Origin: Alentia gelatinosa
Taxonomy: Eukaryota > Annelida > Polychaeta > Phyllodocida > Polynoidae
Length of the DNA: 64,000 nt
Assembly: GCA_950022655.1 (NCBI GenBank)
Contig: OX465583.1
Coordinates: forward strand, 13,663,298-13,727,297
Direction: 5' to 3'
Shown one piece after another: positions 10,859 through 22,275 of the stretch. Numbering within the stretch: the first letter of the stretch is position 1; each line of letters starts with the position of its first letter. The position numbers and the translations under genes were made by a program. The notes beneath the pieces were generated by a model. The model did no database searches. It was not told the DNA's origin and was given only the letters and a program-made list of their open reading frames with translations.

Positions 10859-13002
10859 TGCGGCAGAACTACTGGGTCAACAGCACGTGTCTGGGTAGTA
10901 CGGGAATCTCTGCCTGTCAGGCAAACAGTCAGAGAGCACTCCTATCCCTTTTTACTCACGAAGAAAACAAAGCAGGCCTCCCTGTCTATAGGTATTTTGC
11001 CAATTTCAGCATGTATTCATGCACCGTTACCATCAAAGATGTCTTATAAATGATTTGACAAACAGTAACCCAAATATTTTATTCCTTTGTGCCACTTTCG
11101 GGGCATTTCTGCACAAATCATAATCACAAAATCACCAACATTTCCCGTCTGTTTAGGGCCCTCATGTGGATTTTACAAGCACTGGCTGTTCTATTATTTA
11201 GAACTATTACAAAGGTAGGAAATCATAGTCATTTTACTGCATGTTGTCCCAGGAAATTGTCCACTACAAAATCGTGACAATTCAAACAGTGTTTATATGA
11301 TACAATACTGCCGAACAGATTTTATACCAATCTGTCTGAATTGTTAAATTAGGGCTCTATGAGGGCGCACTCTGACTGTGGGCACCACTCAGTCACAGCC
11401 TCTCAGACCAGTGTCCAGGTAGAAGTCTAACCAAACCTAACCTTCAAAGTCAGACTTTATGTGACACAATATGGGAACTATGTTACAATCCCAATATGAT
11501 TCAAAGAACCTTTAGTTCATCTTGTCCCTTAAACATCCCAGAATTCTTATAATTTCCTGTGGAATATTGACATCCCATAATAGTCTCATCATTAATATGA
11601 TGTCATTTCCTGGTAGTCATAGCAACCTAAAGCTCTCACCCTAGCCTTATGTGACGTCATTTGTAATACGCGACCTGGTCATGCATCAAAACTAGCAGAT
11701 ATATTTAACTGAGGATCGGCCAGCATAAATAAAGTCTCATAATTTTTTTTAAAATTGATCGAGCCCTGATGAAGGCAATACATCTCTTTAGCCGAAACGT
11801 AGGAACAATGGAATAACAAGTATCACTAACGATTACCAACTGACTGATGTATAACAAGCATCGACAACAATATATATTTGATGCTTGGTTTGTTGGTCTT
11901 TGACCATACTTTTCATGTGACACAGTATTCTTCATTTACCCGACTGTGCATATATAACAAATGGAGCTTGAGGTCTGTCTCTCAGAAGCAAAGCCATTGT
12001 CTGTGAATTCCAGTATATGTCCTTAGCATGAAAAAGAGCATTGATACATAAAAAAACCCAACACGTGTTCTCCACAATGATCATTTATCACATTAAGCAG
12101 TCGATTAACCCCTTTTCTGTTTTATGTTGCCTCCATTATTTATCCCTCTAGCTCTGCAGATTTAAAATTAGAGCTCGCCAGTCCCCTGTGTATAACATAT
12201 AATGAAATGGTATGTGCGTTTTAAGATTAATCCTTTCTGGTTTCAGAACCCTCTTGAGGAATAAAATCAGTATTGGTGTTTTGAAGTTTCTCCTTACTAT
12301 CCCTATCCTCGAAATCTAACCTTTTTGGTTTGAAAAGAAAATAATGTCTTGAGAACGAACAAGCATGCTGCACCTTTTCTGGACATAGAGTCGCTCTTGG
12401 CATCAACAACAGACATGGGCTACAGTAAAACTGTGGAATGCCAAAACACGCAGCAGCAAATGAGAGTTTTGCATTGTTACCTACATTATAGAGAACTCTG
12501 CATCGACAGAACTACGACCAAGCGCATTTCATAAGGGGTAATTAACATCTACACTGTGTCTTGCGTTAAACTAAAAAATTGTACCATTCGTAAGAAGTAT
12601 TCCCGAGTATTGAACACGAGTAATATTGTCTTGTCTTCGGGTATTTTCCAGCTTAAAATATAATTTGTTGCCAAATGGAAATGACAGTAATTCGATAATA
12701 ATATTCTGAAGTACCAGAAGATGCCAGGACATTGCGGAACTGCTGGTAAGTTAGCGAGATGATATGGAAACTTAGAAACAATTAAGATACTTCGGAAGTT
12801 TTCTAACTTTAAACGGTCAGATGGGCCGAATTCGGGGCCCAATATCCTCATCCACTTATCTTACAATGGCTTAATGCCCGTAAATGCTTTGATCTTGAAG
12901 TTGATGTACTCCTAATCTCTATGTCAAATTCTCATTCTCGTGTGTTTATTGTCACTGTAGCTGGAAAAAATACTCAGACTTTCTGGAAATACTCTACCTT
13001 AG
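10859..13002. other. Intergenic, no gene recognised
   Basis: AATAAAG with an A/T-rich tail near 11,729-11,755 is followed directly by a hammerhead-like motif (11,765-11,800). The remainder has only short unsupported frames. Confidence 0.4.
11765..11800 (+). ncRNA. Hammerhead-ribozyme-like core motif
   Basis: CCTGATGAAGGC, a loop, then GCCGAAACG matches the conserved CUGANGA - stem II - GAAA core of hammerhead ribozymes, with a 3-4 bp stem II. It lies just after a retroposon-like A-rich tail. Hammerhead motifs are known in Penelope-like retroelements. I could not find a convincing stem III or cleavage-site helix, so activity is doubtful. Related motifs lie at about 25.05, 34.69 and 39.85 kb. 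Confidence 0.35.
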
Positions 13003-13144
13003 AGGTCTTCCATAAAGTATGTACGCACTGAGTCAAAAGTTTTGGAAATTTCAAGTATGCTCCTTCTTTGATTTATTGCGTACAAGATTGAGAAGGTGGG
13101 TTCAAAATTTCAGAAACTCTGCGTACATACTTTATGGATAGACC
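13003..13144. mobile_element. Short inverted-repeat element (CATAAAGTATGTACGCA)
   Basis: About 140 bp bounded by GGTCTTCCATAAAGTATG and its inverse CATACTTTATGGATAGACC, with the repeat running on through TACGCA. A second relative starts near 17,986 (GGCCATACATAAAGTACG) but has no visible partner end. A non-autonomous DNA element of unknown superfamily. Confidence 0.6.
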
Positions 13145-13149
13145 CTCCA

Positions 13150-13410
13150 TATGTGACTAAACGCCCTAATATTACCCTGGGTACGTAAAGGATTTTCTCC
13201 CGACTGGATGGCCGCACCTTGGCCGCCTGTCCCCCGATGAACAATCGTTTTCTTATTTCTAACTGGATAAACCTAATATGATTTGATATGTGTATGTATA
13301 GATAACAAAAATTTTCATTTCTGCCATCGGATTTCCAATTTGAAGATTTATAAAAACCGTTAAACTGCAATAATTGTAGAGAATGGGTCAAGGGTTCATC
13401 ACCATACAAC
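13150..13410 (+). repeat. 260-bp dispersed repeat, copy 1
   Basis: Matches 49,431-49,675 in the same orientation, sharing GCCGCACCTTGGCC, CATTTCTG and AAAACCGTT plus AAACTGCAAT. Divergence is moderate. No ORF or terminal repeat; function unknown. Confidence 0.6.
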
Positions 13411-13573
13411 GACGGACACCAGCTAACACCTGATCCTGTAAACATCTGTCCCCTACAACACTCCGTGTTGTCCTCGGTAAAATCTCAATTTTACTTCAAA
13501 TTACCAGGTAAGTCTCCCAAAATTCTACTATTTATGGGATACCCCAATAAGGTCTATGGTCCATGAGTAATAT

Positions 13574-14090
13574 TGTTTGTTTGTTTTGATTTAACGTTCA
13601 GTCAACCATTATAGGCCCTTACCAGACTTTCTCAAGGTTCTTTTACACCATAAGGGTGGTGATTGGATCTATGTGATGAATTTAGGTAGAAATCTCACCA
13701 CTACATATTTACTGAGGTGAGAGTTCTTTTACTTCCCACACCACATAGACATGGTATTAGAATGAATGGCCTTTGATATAGCAGTAAATCTAGCACTGCT
13801 GGGGGTGAGGGAGAAGAGTGGCTGCAGTGGGACTCGAACCCACAAAGTCCTACAACCTTTGGTTCACAAGTCCAGTTCTCTTTACCACTGAGCTTAATGC
13901 CCACCCTGGTTGCTTTAGTTATGCTTGCATGCAAGCATATCCAGCCTGCACCATGTGGAGGCAAGGCAACCAAGAAGGATTGGCTTTTGATATAGCAGTA
14001 AATCTACCACTGCTGCGGGGTGGGACTCGAACCCACAAAGTCCTACAACCTTGAAGTCCAGTGCTCTGATGACTGAGCTAACACTGCACG
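13574..14090 (-). mobile_element. tRNA-derived SINE with duplicated head
   Basis: Read on the minus strand, a tRNA-like head with A box (TTAGCTCAGTGG type) and B box GGGTTCGAGTCCC is followed by a body (TTTACTGCTATATCAAAGGC, ACTCTCACCTCAGTAAAT) and a tail GAACGTTAAATCAAAACAAAC. A second partial head lies at about 13,976-14,090, joined by a spacer containing GCTTTAGTTATGCTTGCATG that recurs after the SINE at 20.5 kb. In better copies the anticodon loop reads TGT, so a tRNA-Thr-like origin is possible. These are Pol III retroposons, not functional tRNA genes. Confidence 0.75.
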
Positions 14091-14487
14091 GAAACCACCA
14101 TTTTATTCATATATACGCCATTGCGGAAGAGCACGTACTGGCTGAATATTGACTGGTTTTCATATATATATGCCCAGGGTTTATATATGGACGCATCTTG
14201 GCTGTATTTCACACCCGGTGTATATGAGAGGAAATATCCTCTCCCCCCGCTGCCTCCCGCCCGTTTGTGTTGGTAGAAGTACAGGTGTCCTCAGTCCCCG
14301 CCACCTCCTGCCCGCTCTCAGTGAAGCCCTCTTCACTGGACGCTTATATCCGCCTACAGATGAGGCGTATATACACGTGGAACAGGACGACCTTATATAC
14401 GCAAAAGTCATACTTATATACGCCGGGCGCATTCATATGTAAAATGGTGGTTTTCGTGCAGTGTAAAAAGACAGAAAAACTACTCAC
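14091..14487. other. Intron or downstream flank, repeated TATATACGC words
   Basis: TATATACGC or close variants recur at about 14,110, 14,366, 14,395 and 14,415, and a GC-rich block lies at 14,240-14,340. No exon with both splice sites could be supported. Confidence 0.4.
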
Positions 14488-14933
14488 CGAGTTCTCGACC
14501 ACCGCTATGCCGCTGTCGATCTCGCTGTCCTTCTCCTCACTCCGACTGCGCTCCCGACCTCTCTCCCCGCCGCCGCCGCCCCCGCCGCCGCCGCCGCCGC
14601 CCGAGTCGCTCCCGAGGCGCTCGCCGTTCTCGAGTCGCTCAGCGTGCTCACGGCCCTGACTGCCGTGCGCGAAGAGCACGTCGAAGTCGCGGTCGTTGGT
14701 GGAGGGGCCGGGACTGCAGTCCTCCGAGTTGGAGATGTCCGGCTGGCTGTGGGCGAGGCGAGAGTCGTCCAGATTCTTCTTGGTCAGTTTGTCGCGACTC
14801 CGTGAACGGAAGCGCTTGGCCGACCGCTTCAGGGAGTTCCACATCTTGCGGCGGCGGCTGATGGGCGGCGAGTCGCTGTCGCGCACGTCCAGCGAGCTCT
14901 TGGAGCGCCGTTCATCCCCCGGCCCCCGCGCAC
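14488..14933 (-). CDS. Internal coding exon 2 of an unidentified gene
   Basis: A 446-nt exon on the minus strand. The acceptor is CTATCCTTCAG before GTGCGCG (14,933) and the donor is TCG before GTGAGTAG (14,488). It begins with two bases that complete a codon and ends in phase 0. It encodes about 148 residues: SKSSLDVRDSDSPPISRRRK, a basic segment KMWNSLKRSAKRFRSRSRD, an Asp/Ser-rich stretch with SQPDISNSED, a run of about 12 Gly, then a charged ERGRERSRSEEKDSEIDSG. It looks intrinsically disordered, with many possible Ser phosphorylation sites, and may bind membranes or nucleic acid through the Arg/Lys patch; that is inference only. GC content and CpG are far above the surrounding DNA. No enzymatic domain is visible and I do not recognise the family. 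The phase fits exon 1 at 28.5 kb. Confidence 0.8.
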
Positions 14934-15277
14934 CTGAAGGATAGACACGGGCATGTAAACAGGGTTGTCAGTGGGGGTAAGAAAAAACTTTTTTTTGCAA
15001 TACAGAATTTATGCATTACATATGCATTACAGTAGGAATCAAGGGAAAGCTCAAGTTTGTACATGGGTCAGTGGGGAGGTTCAGCAGGGATTCTGGGCTG
15101 TGGCTGAATTGGGCTATTTAGCAGTTGGTATATCAATATTACACAAGGAATCATTTTGTTGTTCTGAAAATGAAAACATTGAATTCAATGGAAACATTGA
15201 AAACTGGCATCCCTGTGTAAAGGCTAAGCCAGCAGGACTATCATAGTAAAAATCATATCGTTATAGATAACAGGTAA
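14934..15277. other. Intron of the minus-strand gene
   Basis: The branch-site and acceptor region of the exon lies at the left edge. A fragment of the GTCAGTGGGGGT repeat begins near 14,966. No other feature seen. Confidence 0.5.
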
Positions 15278-15583
15278 TTATCTCACCCCTGGTATTTTGG
15301 GAACTTGTACTCAATGCCCATGAGGTATTTAGAAAAAAAACCAAACCAATGGAGGATTATGTCTCAAATTTTAGCCAATTAGATAAGTATAGATCAAGTA
15401 CAACTCAACAACTTCCCACAACGTTAAGGCGTTTAGTTGCCTTTTTCAAGCCAATTAGTCAATGTGAAGGGTGAGATATTTGAATCACTACGCAATTCAC
15501 ATGGCTTCACCTTGTGAATTACTACGCTATTCAAACTCGATGGGATACAAGCTCTGACCGTAAACTTTAATAGGTTTCCTCTA
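15278..15583 (-). mobile_element. Two-hairpin element, type F2, with small insertion
   Basis: Hairpin 2 (TTATCTCACCCCTGGTATTT ... GGGTGAGATA) is interrupted by an insertion of about 60 bp near 15,385-15,450. Hairpin 1 follows, with loop CATGGCTTCACCTTGTGAATT and terminal TAGGTTTCCTCTA. It lies within the 13.6 kb intron. The CTTAACATT core is deleted in this copy. Confidence 0.7.
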
Positions 15584-16509
15584 TGGTATGTATAAGTAAG
15601 TAGTATAGTGGTCACATAGAATGCTCAGGCACGAGTTCCAACCCATAATCAAACAGTTTCAATTCACATTACTTTGGTGGATGGCATCACGTTGGAAATC
15701 TAAAAACATTTTAACGTCCGGATTTCCTTGTGTCGTGGCCCTAATTGATACATTCATAAATATCACTCCATATACAAATATGAGAATTAACAGGTAAACG
15801 GAGAATTCTCAAAAACGTATTGAAAACAGAATTTATGATAGAAGTAGACCCACGTATTATGAACTTTAATGGGATGCATGTTTGAATGAAACTTGACTTC
15901 CTAGAATTTCATGTTGATTTATATTATATCATATAGTATGTAATATTGGAGTTAATACCGTCCAAAAACCACCGTGTGTTCTTCCCTTGGTAATGCTCCG
16001 ACTATCAATTGATTCCAACCAACAGAACACATCTCAAATATATCTGGATATGTCATTTGAAAGGCACTTATATTTCATACGGTATACAATCGACAGACCA
16101 ATCTATAGATCACAATATGGGTAGAATCCACAGAAAAGTTCTTTACTACTTGTCTCCGTTGTCTCTATCTTACAATTTGCTGGCGGATCATGGCAGAACT
16201 AGCAATCACTCTGTTCCCCCTATAGCACAAAGATCGATACTAGTTTCCTCCACACGATAGCACTAAGGATTCGTTCAATGCGTCCTTCTCAGTGGTCGTG
16301 TATTGCTCGTAGGAGCAGCGCTATCGGAAGACACAGTTTTCCTTATCGGTCCCGCCTTGATATTGGTTATGGTGTGCGCTGTAAGCTTTCTGCCGTCTGG
16401 TCATATTCCCTTTGTATAGAAACATATGAAACTTCTGAGCGTCGAGACTTGCAGTTATTATCCATGGCACAGGAAGTATCCAATTTTACAAATGTCAACC
16501 ATTTAGGAT
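15584..16509. other. Intronic DNA, no feature recognised
   Basis: Only a fragment of repeat R (GCAATCACTCTGT near 16,203) could be placed. No exon or complete mobile element was identified. Confidence 0.4.
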
Positions 16510-16822
16510 GTTGTTGTTGGTTGTTTGGGTTTTCTAACGTCCAATGTGTTCTATTAGACTACCTTTGGGTATAATAGTGATCGAATCTATGAGATGAATT
16601 TAATTTTGTTAGAAACCCTACACATTTACCAAAGTATGAGTTTTTTAGTTCCCACACCACATAGACATGTTATGAGAAGGATTGGCCTTTGATATAGCAG
16701 TAAATCTACCACTGTTGGGGCTGAAGGAGAAGTGTGGCTGCAGTGGGACTCGAACCTACAATGTTCTACAAACCTTGGGGTTACAAGTCCAGTGCCTTAA
16801 CCACTGAGCTAACACTCCACCT
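16510..16822 (-). mobile_element. tRNA-derived SINE, near full length
   Basis: On the minus strand the head carries an A box (GGTGGAGTGTTAGCTCAGTG), an anticodon loop reading TGTAACCCC and a B box GGTTCGAGTCCC. It is followed by the shared SINE body with TACTGCTATATCAAAGGCCA and a tail of CAACAACAAC. The central part (TTAGAAACCC) diverges from other copies, suggesting an older insertion. Confidence 0.75.
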
Positions 16823-16898
16823 CTCGACCATATAGGGGTTCTCTCTCAACAAATATATGGTTGGCCTTTTATGGAGCCACTGTCCATTTATTTGAGAG

Positions 16899-17117
16899 TA
16901 CAGTAGAACCCAGAACACAGACATGGAGGTCCCACTTAAGTAGACACCCTGCGTTAACGGACACCTTTGCTCAGAACGGATACCCTTAATAGATGTGTTT
17001 TAACCCCGTGTAAGCGACACCCCGCATAAACGTACACCCCGCATAAGCGAACACCCCGCATAAACGGACATTTTTGCCCGGAACACAGGATATCCGCTTA
17101 CGCTGGCTTCTACTGTA
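16899..17117. mobile_element. pogo/Tigger-like short element
   Basis: TACAGTAGAAC at the left and TTCTACTGTA at the right form inverted ends, with TA at both edges as expected for Tc1/mariner-pogo target duplication. The interior has several copies of GCATAAxCGxACACCCC, a motif seen in Tigger-type termini. No transposase; a non-autonomous derivative. Confidence 0.7.
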
Positions 17118-17408
17118 ATTGGGTTGGAAAAATGCAGTTTTACATGAGATATCTCCCATTACTAGACTCATCAAATTAAGATAACATCGTCTTTTCTGCC
17201 ACAACACTGCCATAACCTTCCAGGGACCAATAATAACGTGAGGAAAATAGGCAATATGAGAAGACAAGCGGTAGAAATCACCCACATTGTTGGCACGATG
17301 CCGCTAATAAAATGAAGTGCAGGCGCAATATCATGTTTTATGGAATAATATCAATAGATATCTGAGGGCGGGTCTCGGTAGACACAGGCATCTGAGGATC
17401 TGTAGTTA

Positions 17409-17811
17409 GAGGGTGCGTCCACCAACCACGACAGGGCTGCGACACACGCCGACAAGAAATTTCCAATCGGTGCCTTGTCGCAGCCTTGTTGTGAGGAGGG
17501 GAGCTGTCGTGAGCCCTTGTCGCAGCCTGTCGGGAAGTGCACGTTCCACCTAAATGTTCTATTGTAGACCTCTGCGACACGCCACAACACGCCTCCAAAA
17601 TCGAACATGTTCGATTTTGTCGTAACCTTGTTGGAAGGCCCCCGACAAGCTTCATGTCGCAGCCTGTCGTGGCCTTGTCGTAGCCTCTTGTCGGGAACTG
17701 TGGTCCACCAACCACGACAAGGCTACGACAAGGCTTCCAATCGTAGAGCTGTCGTGGACCTTGTCGGAAAGCCGTTGTCGCAGCCTTGTCGTGGTTGGTG
17801 GACGCACCCTC
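17409..17811. mobile_element. Harbinger-like foldback element with TTA target duplication
   Basis: The inverted ends GAGGGTGCGTCCACCAACCA are perfect over at least 20 bp and continue with CGACAAGGCTGCGACA-type sequence. TTA flanks both sides (17,406-17,408 and 17,812-17,814). The 403-bp interior is a patchwork of CTTGTCG(T/C)AGCC motifs in both orientations, so the whole element folds on itself. Open frames inside are repeats read as protein. Confidence 0.8.
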
Positions 17812-17817
17812 TTACTG

Positions 17818-19032
17818 TATTGATGGGACGATGCTCGATACTCTCAAGAAGAAAATTAGATCACATTATGTACGCGGGTGGCTTTATCACAGAATTTCTG
17901 TGATTACTTTTGCAATCTTAAAATCTTAAAGGGTAGTAAACTCTGTATATCTGGATTGTTGTTTGGATTTATCGTATAGGGGCCATACATAAAGTACGTA
18001 TGCACTGAGGGGATTGGGGGTCAAAAATTTCGACTGTATATCGGTGACGGGAAATCAGCCAATGGAAACGGGCTTATACGGGCTCGGACCATACTCAAGA
18101 CGCGGGTGTATTGGGCTGGGGCTGAGTCTGTATTTTTTATTGTTTTTTTTAATTCAAGTAACAAGTAAGTGTACATTCACTCATTAAATGAGCGTTCTTC
18201 CACGTACAGTCAACGCAATGCGAACAAGTGCTATAAATAATGTCCAGTTTTTAGTTCATTGTCCCTTCGGTGGACGTAGCTAGTCATATGACTTAGCATC
18301 CATTGGTATTGCTTTAAATAAATATTCTTAATGTTCATGTGTGGGTTTCCTCATGATGTTCTTTAGTGACAAAGTGCATAAATACAATTACGTACAATAC
18401 GACAATACATGTACAGGACATACATTGTAAGGCTGTTTAGGCTTACAAGTCTACATCACAGGACAACAAAATCACATAGTTTGGTCAGTACACTCTGCAC
18501 TCACAAAATTCTCTCCCCTACCAGTGGGCAGGCAATCTGTGAATGACGAGACTCTGCCGTTACGCTCCGTGTTTCATTAGGCACACGGACGAGCAGATTG
18601 CTATTTGCTCGGCGGGAGAAGTGTTTGGAGAGTTCATTCACTACAATCACTCTCGCCTCCTGTGATGTTTATACACACAGTTCGTTACGGTGATTGATAA
18701 AGGCTAGTCTTGGAATATTTACACAGTTATAAAAGGTGATATATGAGCTATGGTTTATGGCAGTGCATTGAGTATAGAATACTGATCAATTTGCGGTTCT
18801 CATACACTCAAATAATGACATTCAAGTTACGTCCACAGTTTGCGATTTGCAAAAACGAAAGTTTCATTAGATGATTACCAATCTCCAATCTGAAACACTT
18901 GTTCATTCACTGCAAAACTAGATAATTCACAATTATGCAGGTACAGAGATTTAAACGGAACTGATATAAAATCCGAATATATCCGAGGTGTGGTTAAGAA
19001 CCAAACCGGTGACCGCTACAGCTATATCTTTT
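17818..19032. other. Intronic DNA, no gene recognised
   Basis: GGGGCCATACATAAAGTACG at 17,983 is one end of the element family seen at 13,003. The stretch 18,145-18,420 resembles 55,050-55,200 (shared AATACATGxxCAGGACA-type phrases), pointing to an unclassified dispersed repeat. Confidence 0.4.
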
Positions 19033-19322
19033 TTGATTTGGTTGTTTGGTTGGTTTAATTTAACGTCTAGTTAAGCATTACAGGTTCTTACCAGACTTAA
19101 ATCCTTTCTCAAGGTTCTTTTACACCACAAGGGTGGGCATCAAATCTATGTGATGAATTTAGGTAGAAATCTCACCCTTACACATTTACCGAGTTGAGAG
19201 TTCCTTTACTTCCCACACCACACATACATGGTAAGAGAAGGATTGGCCTTTGATATAGCAGTAAATCTACCACTGCTGGTGATGATGGAGAAGAGTGGCT
19301 GCAGTAGGACTTAAACCCAAAA
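19033..19322 (-). mobile_element. tRNA-derived SINE, head truncated
   Basis: The tail (AAACCAACCAAACAACC on the minus strand), the body with CTCACCTCGGTAAAT-like sequence and TACTGCTATATCAAAGGC are present. Similarity stops inside the B box (TTTAAGTCCTACTGCAGCCA), so the tRNA head is incomplete. Confidence 0.7.
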
Positions 19323-19483
19323 GCTACAGCCGTATGTTTTTTGAAAACAATATACATGTCCATATATAAGTTCACGACAAAACTGTTTCCGTTAGCGGTC
19401 TGACTTGAGCACCCCCTAGTGGTGGGTTCTCAGACACAAGGCGCCTGTATCAGAGGCAGTTTGTTTGTTTGTTTGGGTAGTTT

Positions 19484-20283
19484 AAAGGTGGGTGTCCACT
19501 GAGCTCCCGACACACTACGACACACTGCGACAAGCCTTCCGACAAGCGTTACGACACAGAATCGAACGTTTTGGGTTTTTGTCGTAGCAGTGGACACACC
19601 GTTCCGACACGGCTTCCGACACACTGCGACACACTCCGACATGACTACGACACAGCGCCCTGTCGTAGCCGTGTCGTAGCCCTTCCGACAAGATTAAACA
19701 TGTTTAATTTATCGTAGAGGTCGGCTTGTGTCGTAGTGTGTCGGAAGCATTCTGCACTATGTTAAAGCTATGAACTGCCCCCCACCCACACACGTGCGCC
19801 TTTATAAACTGTTATAATATCATATATACAACATTTTATCCTCTGTTATATAGGGATATGCATTACGAATGGTCCATTGAACATATTCAGGAACAGATAT
19901 ATTAACATTTTTAATAATCATATACTTTTAGAATCATAATCCAGGTCTGAGATACATGATTATAGATATTTGTTCGGATATCTAATACTCTTGATAAAAG
20001 ACATCAATTCACTACGTTTTTCATTTCGAAAATTGAAGAAAAACATATTTTTCAGTATATTTCCTATATAAATTAAGTCCCTCAAGGGAGCCGTTTGTGT
20101 CGGAATGTGTCGGTACCGTGGCAACCTTTCTTTTCCCGCCAAACCGTTACGACACACTCCGACAAGGCTCTACGACACACTCCGACACACTCCGACAGAG
20201 CCCTTCCGACAGGGATTTTCTTTGTCGTAGTGTGTCGTAAGCCTTGTCGGAGTGTGTCGGAAGCAGTGGGTACCCACCTTTAC
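19484..20283. mobile_element. Large foldback element with CGACACAC motif repeats
   Basis: The ends AGGTGGGTGTCCACTGAGC and AGTGGGTACCCACCT are inverted copies. Inward of each end are many CGACACACT / AGTGTGTCG words in both orientations. The middle (about 19,760-20,080) is AT-rich and unrelated. The architecture matches the element at 17,409 with a different motif. Flanks TAA/TTA are compatible with, but do not prove, a 3-bp duplication. Confidence 0.65.
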
Positions 20284-20615
20284 GTCCAATTTGTTCAATT
20301 AGACTTACTTTGGATTTGACCAAATCTATGAGATGAATGTAGGAAGAAATCCCACCCCTACACATTTACCGAGGTGAGAGTTCTTTTACTTCCCACACCA
20401 AATAGGCATGGTATGAGAGGGATTGGCCTTTGATATAGCAGTAAATCTACCACTGCTGGGGGGTGAATGAGAAAAGAGGCTGCAGTGGGACCCGAATCAA
20501 CAAAGTCCCGTGCTATTTACCACTGAGCTAACTCCCCACCCACCCCACTCGCTTTAGTTATGCTTGCGTGCAAGCATATCCAGTCTGCACCACGAGGAGG
20601 CGAGGCGATCAAGAG
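20284..20615 (-). mobile_element. tRNA-derived SINE with extension beyond the head
   Basis: Body and head match other copies, with some head decay (ACCCGAATCAAC instead of ACTCGAACCCAC). Beyond the head, 20,541-20,615 carries GCTTTAGTTATGCTTGCGTG and CAAGCATATCCAG, the same spacer seen in the dimeric SINE at 13.9 kb, so this extension may be part of a longer SINE variant. Confidence 0.7.
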
Positions 20616-20922
20616 GGTGAACAGATTGGTAATTTCTGTCCACCCCAGCAGGCCTATCAGAGGCAGACATTGTGAATAGCTCACCAGATGACAGCCCTGG
20701 AGAACAACCACAGGCCTAGTTTTGTCATCAGTGTTGTGACACGTCCTGTCTATTTGCGAGGATTTTGTTCTCACGCTGGGAGCGTGGTCCTGGGTCTATC
20801 CGGTGCTGATAGGCCCACACTACGGGAGCACTCTGCAGGGTGTTGGGTGTTGTTTGTAAAGTCGAGAGCGACACAGAGAGTGGCACAACATTCTGCCTTG
20901 TGTTTTTCCATAGAGGGTGAAA

Positions 20923-21206
20923 TTTATCTCACCCCTGGTATTTTTTCCCCATTGTCTTAACACTAGGAACTCGTATCCAACGCCCATTGAGTATTTAGAA
21001 AAAATACTAAATGGGGGGTTATGTCACAAAAGTTAGCCCAATAGTCAATGTGAAGGGTGAGATAAATTCAGAAACATATTCAAGTTTAGGGTCAGAGCTC
21101 GACCCCATCTCGTTTGAATCGCTGCGTAATTTACGTAAATTACTACTTGATTTAAACTCGATGGGATACGAGCTCTGACCCTAAACTTTCATAGGTTTCC
21201 TCTATA
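20923..21206 (-). mobile_element. Two-hairpin element, type F2
   Basis: A complete copy. Hairpin 2 runs from TTTATCTCACCCCTGG with TTAACACTAGGAACTCG to GGGTGAGATAAA. Hairpin 1 follows, with long arms GGGTCAGAGCTCGA / TACGAGCTCTGACCC. The conserved GGCTTCGCC loop is replaced here by GCGTAATTTACGTAAATTAC. CTCGTATCC in hairpin 2 matches the GATACGAGCTC word of hairpin 1. It lies within the intron. Confidence 0.8.
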
Positions 21207-21845
21207 GTAGCCTTCTTCATACGACATACACTTATAACGTGAATGTACGATAACATATCACAATGGAAGACCATCCCCGTGTTGATTTGTGTATTACAGA
21301 TTAAAAAAACAAAACAAGAAAAACACCACAGGAGATGGCACAGAGGGTTGCAGGGGCACCTCCACTGTGGACAATCCCCACCTAGCACCACCTTGTTGTT
21401 ATGGTGATAGCACCGACGACACAACAGATTTTGGCACTGATGTTTGTAAATGTCCAGAGGAGCGTATTTACTTACCCAGACTAGATAACCTCTTCACTAG
21501 GACCAATGTGCGTTGTCTGTATGTGCTTACTATACTGTGATATTCGGCATACACCGCTACTATACGGATATAGGTGTTTATCAGCTAACTGTCCTATACT
21601 CCGGGCCTCTATACGGACATGCCCCCAGTTCCTATCTCACATACGCTTAGTGTTTTTATTCATAGGTATAAGTCCCTTGCGGGCAGGGAAAGGAGAGCAC
21701 GGATAACTATAACCACAGGCCACGAAGACGATCCCGGGTCTAACTATACCTATCACTCTTCTACTGATAACTACATCACATAAACACCACCGTAGAGTAT
21801 AGTTTGAAACAGATGAGCGTTTGTCTGTGTCTATGTATAGCATCG
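21207..21845. other. Intronic DNA, no gene recognised
   Basis: No repeat or exon could be supported. Short open frames have no supporting context. Confidence 0.4.
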
Positions 21846-22275
21846 AGTTTGGAGCGCCCAGGGATATGAACGAGGCACCCCTCTGAAAAGATCTCACATT
21901 CTCTAAGTGGTATTCTGTACTGTCACTACGTTTTATGGGAGAATGATTCTTAACGAACTAGGCTTAGAGCCTTGAGAATCTACTGGTACTCCCATGCTAA
22001 AGACGTACGTCAATGCAACCCAAAGATTCCTATGATATCAATAATGCCACCTAGCGGGAATATTGTGTGCCAGTGGATTCTCAAGGCTCTAAGCCTAGTT
22101 CATTAAGAATTCTCCTCCCATAGAACATAGTGAGAATACCACTCAGAGAGTGTGAGATCGTAAGAGAGGGGTGCACCAAGTGAATATTCTGAAGTGCCTC
22201 AAACGAGATGGCTATCAGGGAGAAAGACCAAAGATGAATATGTTTCTGATCTTATATTAGCCTGGGGGGGGGGGG
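21846..22275 (+). mobile_element. Two-hairpin element, type F7, split by a foldback insertion
   Basis: The left part AGTTTGGAGCGCCCAGGGAT, ATATGAACGAG and the right part GTGAATATTCTGAAGTGC ... TGTTTCTGAT match the hairpin 1 of the copies at 33,548 and 52,940. A palindromic element (21,875-22,174) interrupts it. Hairpin 2 starts at CTTATATTAGCCTGG and then dissolves into a run of about 15 G at 22,262-22,277, with no 3' half found. Confidence 0.6.
21875..22174. mobile_element. Long palindromic foldback element P, copy 2 (nested)
   Basis: Ends GCACCCCTCTGAAAAGATC and its inverse GAGAGGGGTGC. It is closely similar throughout to 10,560-10,858, including the central CACCTAGCGGGAATA block and ATTCTTAACGAACTAGGC arms. 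It sits inside the hairpin 1 arm of a two-hairpin element, which dates it as younger than its host. Confidence 0.75.

Noticed and set aside
13818..14090. tRNA-like sequences as functional tRNA genes
   Set aside because: They have A/B boxes but enlarged variable regions, poor acceptor pairing and a common SINE body downstream; several copies are truncated.
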